From NCBI GenBank assembly GCA_947178655.1, contig CAMWZB010000062.1, positions 1 through 6,443 on the forward strand: 6,443 nt of DNA, given 5' to 3'. This document shows positions 6,190-6,443 of the stretch, one piece after another. Each line of letters opens with the position of its first letter. Position 1 is the stretch's first letter. The stretch is from an uncultured Porphyromonadaceae bacterium. Lineage in GTDB: Bacteria; Bacteroidota; Bacteroidia; Bacteroidales; Muribaculaceae. Both the position numbers and the translations under genes were made by a program. A model generated the notes under the pieces. That model was not told where the DNA came from. It searched no databases and was given only the letters and a program-made list of their open reading frames with translations.

Positions 6190-6229
6190 GTAGACTCGCG
6201 GCCTGCCGGTTTGTTACACACTTTTTCGA
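6190..6229 (-). promoter_or_regulatory. Promoter-like motif upstream of the first ECF sigma operon (copy 1)
   Basis: On the minus strand, TCGAAAAA is followed after 7 nt by ACAAACC (element 6208-6229). GTAAC (6217-6213) is followed after 17 nt by GTCTAC (6195-6190), 8 nt before the ATG at 6181. 'AAC' in the -35 and GTCTA-like -10 boxes are usual for ECF promoters, which suggests autoregulation; this is inference. The TCGA sits inside a perfect 12-bp AT-rich palindrome TTTTTCGAAAAA (6222-6233). The matching arrangement at 4320-4358 is the main support. Confidence 0.55.
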
Positions 6230-6236
6230 AAAAAAT

Positions 6237-6443
6237 TTATTCTATAACGATTTTCCTTGCCCGTCCGGCGGCGCTGACGATGTACACTCCGCCTCTGACG
6301 GCGTCTGTCCGGAGAGTGGCCGAGCCGTCGGCATCGGTGGCGGCCCGGGAGACGGTTCGGCCCTGCATGTCGGTCAGCACGGCGTCGAATGTGTCAAGGC
6401 CCGGTATGCTGACTGTCAGCATGCCGTCGTTCAGGTGCACTGT
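6237..6443 (-). CDS. C-terminus of a secreted protein with a T9SS type A-like sorting domain (5' end outside window)
   Basis: Only the last 68 residues are visible; the frame is open to the right edge and ends at the TAA at 6237-6239. They match the T9SS C-terminal sorting domain pattern: a hydrophobic strand (MLTVSIPGLD), then VLTDMQGRTV, then GGVYIVSAAGRARKIVIE ending flush at the stop. Known of the family: this domain guides cargo through the outer membrane via the type IX system and is usually cleaved by the PorU sortase. The cargo domain, and so the protein's function, lies outside the window. It reads in the same direction as the ECF operon that starts 55 bp downstream. Confidence 0.8.
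   Translation of the reverse strand, partial: TVHLNDGMLTVSIPGLDTFDAVLTDMQGRTVSRAATDADGSATLRTDAVRGGVYIVSAAGRARKIVIE

Noticed and set aside
4459..6343. Identical 20-bp sequence at 4459-4478 and 6324-6343
   Set aside because: Both copies encode a TDADG-type turn in the same frame using the favoured GC-rich codons. Chance or convergence in low-complexity coding DNA explains it better than a repeat element.
1..6443. CRISPR, tRNA, IS elements, retron- or phage-like structures
   Set aside because: I looked for regular direct repeats, cloverleaf-like sequences, terminal inverted repeats and transposase or reverse transcriptase motifs and saw none.

Overview
The window looks like chromosomal DNA of a Bacteroidales bacterium, most likely Muribaculaceae-like. 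The reasons are a GC-rich gut-Bacteroidales style of coding, a PorZ-type type IX secretion (T9SS) protein, a second gene ending in a T9SS sorting domain, two ECF sigma factor genes, small DUF5024/DUF6249-like proteins, and start codons without clear Shine-Dalgarno sequences. The family assignment is inference. No rRNA, tRNA, CRISPR array, transposase or phage gene is visible.

Left part (1-2901, plus strand): the C-terminal portion of a PorZ-like beta-propeller protein runs in from the left edge. It is followed by an unrecognised 176-aa protein and then panB (ketopantoate hydroxymethyltransferase, pantothenate/CoA biosynthesis), which has all its expected catalytic residues. The gaps are 51 and 61 bp, so co-transcription is possible but not shown.

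Centre (2902-2994): a perfect 17-bp hairpin lies between the convergent panB and the minus-strand genes. Its T-tract is on the minus strand, so it is mainly the terminator of the minus-strand block.

Right part (2995-6181, minus strand): two ECF sigma modules lie head to tail. The upstream module is sigma factor (5678-6181), single-pass anti-sigma-like membrane protein (5124-5681, ATGA overlap with the sigma gene) and a secreted DUF5024-like protein (4420-5100). The downstream module is a DUF6249-like membrane protein (3889-4314), a second ECF sigma factor (3386-3880) and a small membrane protein overlapping it by 14 bp (2995-3399). Each module is preceded by the same sequence motif at nearly the same distance from its first ATG: TCGAAAAA, 6-7 nt, ACAAACC, then a -10-like hexamer 17 nt after a (G/T)T(A/T)AC element. 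This suggests that the two modules share promoter recognition, perhaps through auto- or cross-regulation by the ECF factors. It is the most interesting signal in the window.

Right edge (6237-6443, minus strand): the last 68 residues of a secreted protein with a T9SS type A-like C-terminal sorting domain. Together with PorZ this implies a working T9SS in the host.
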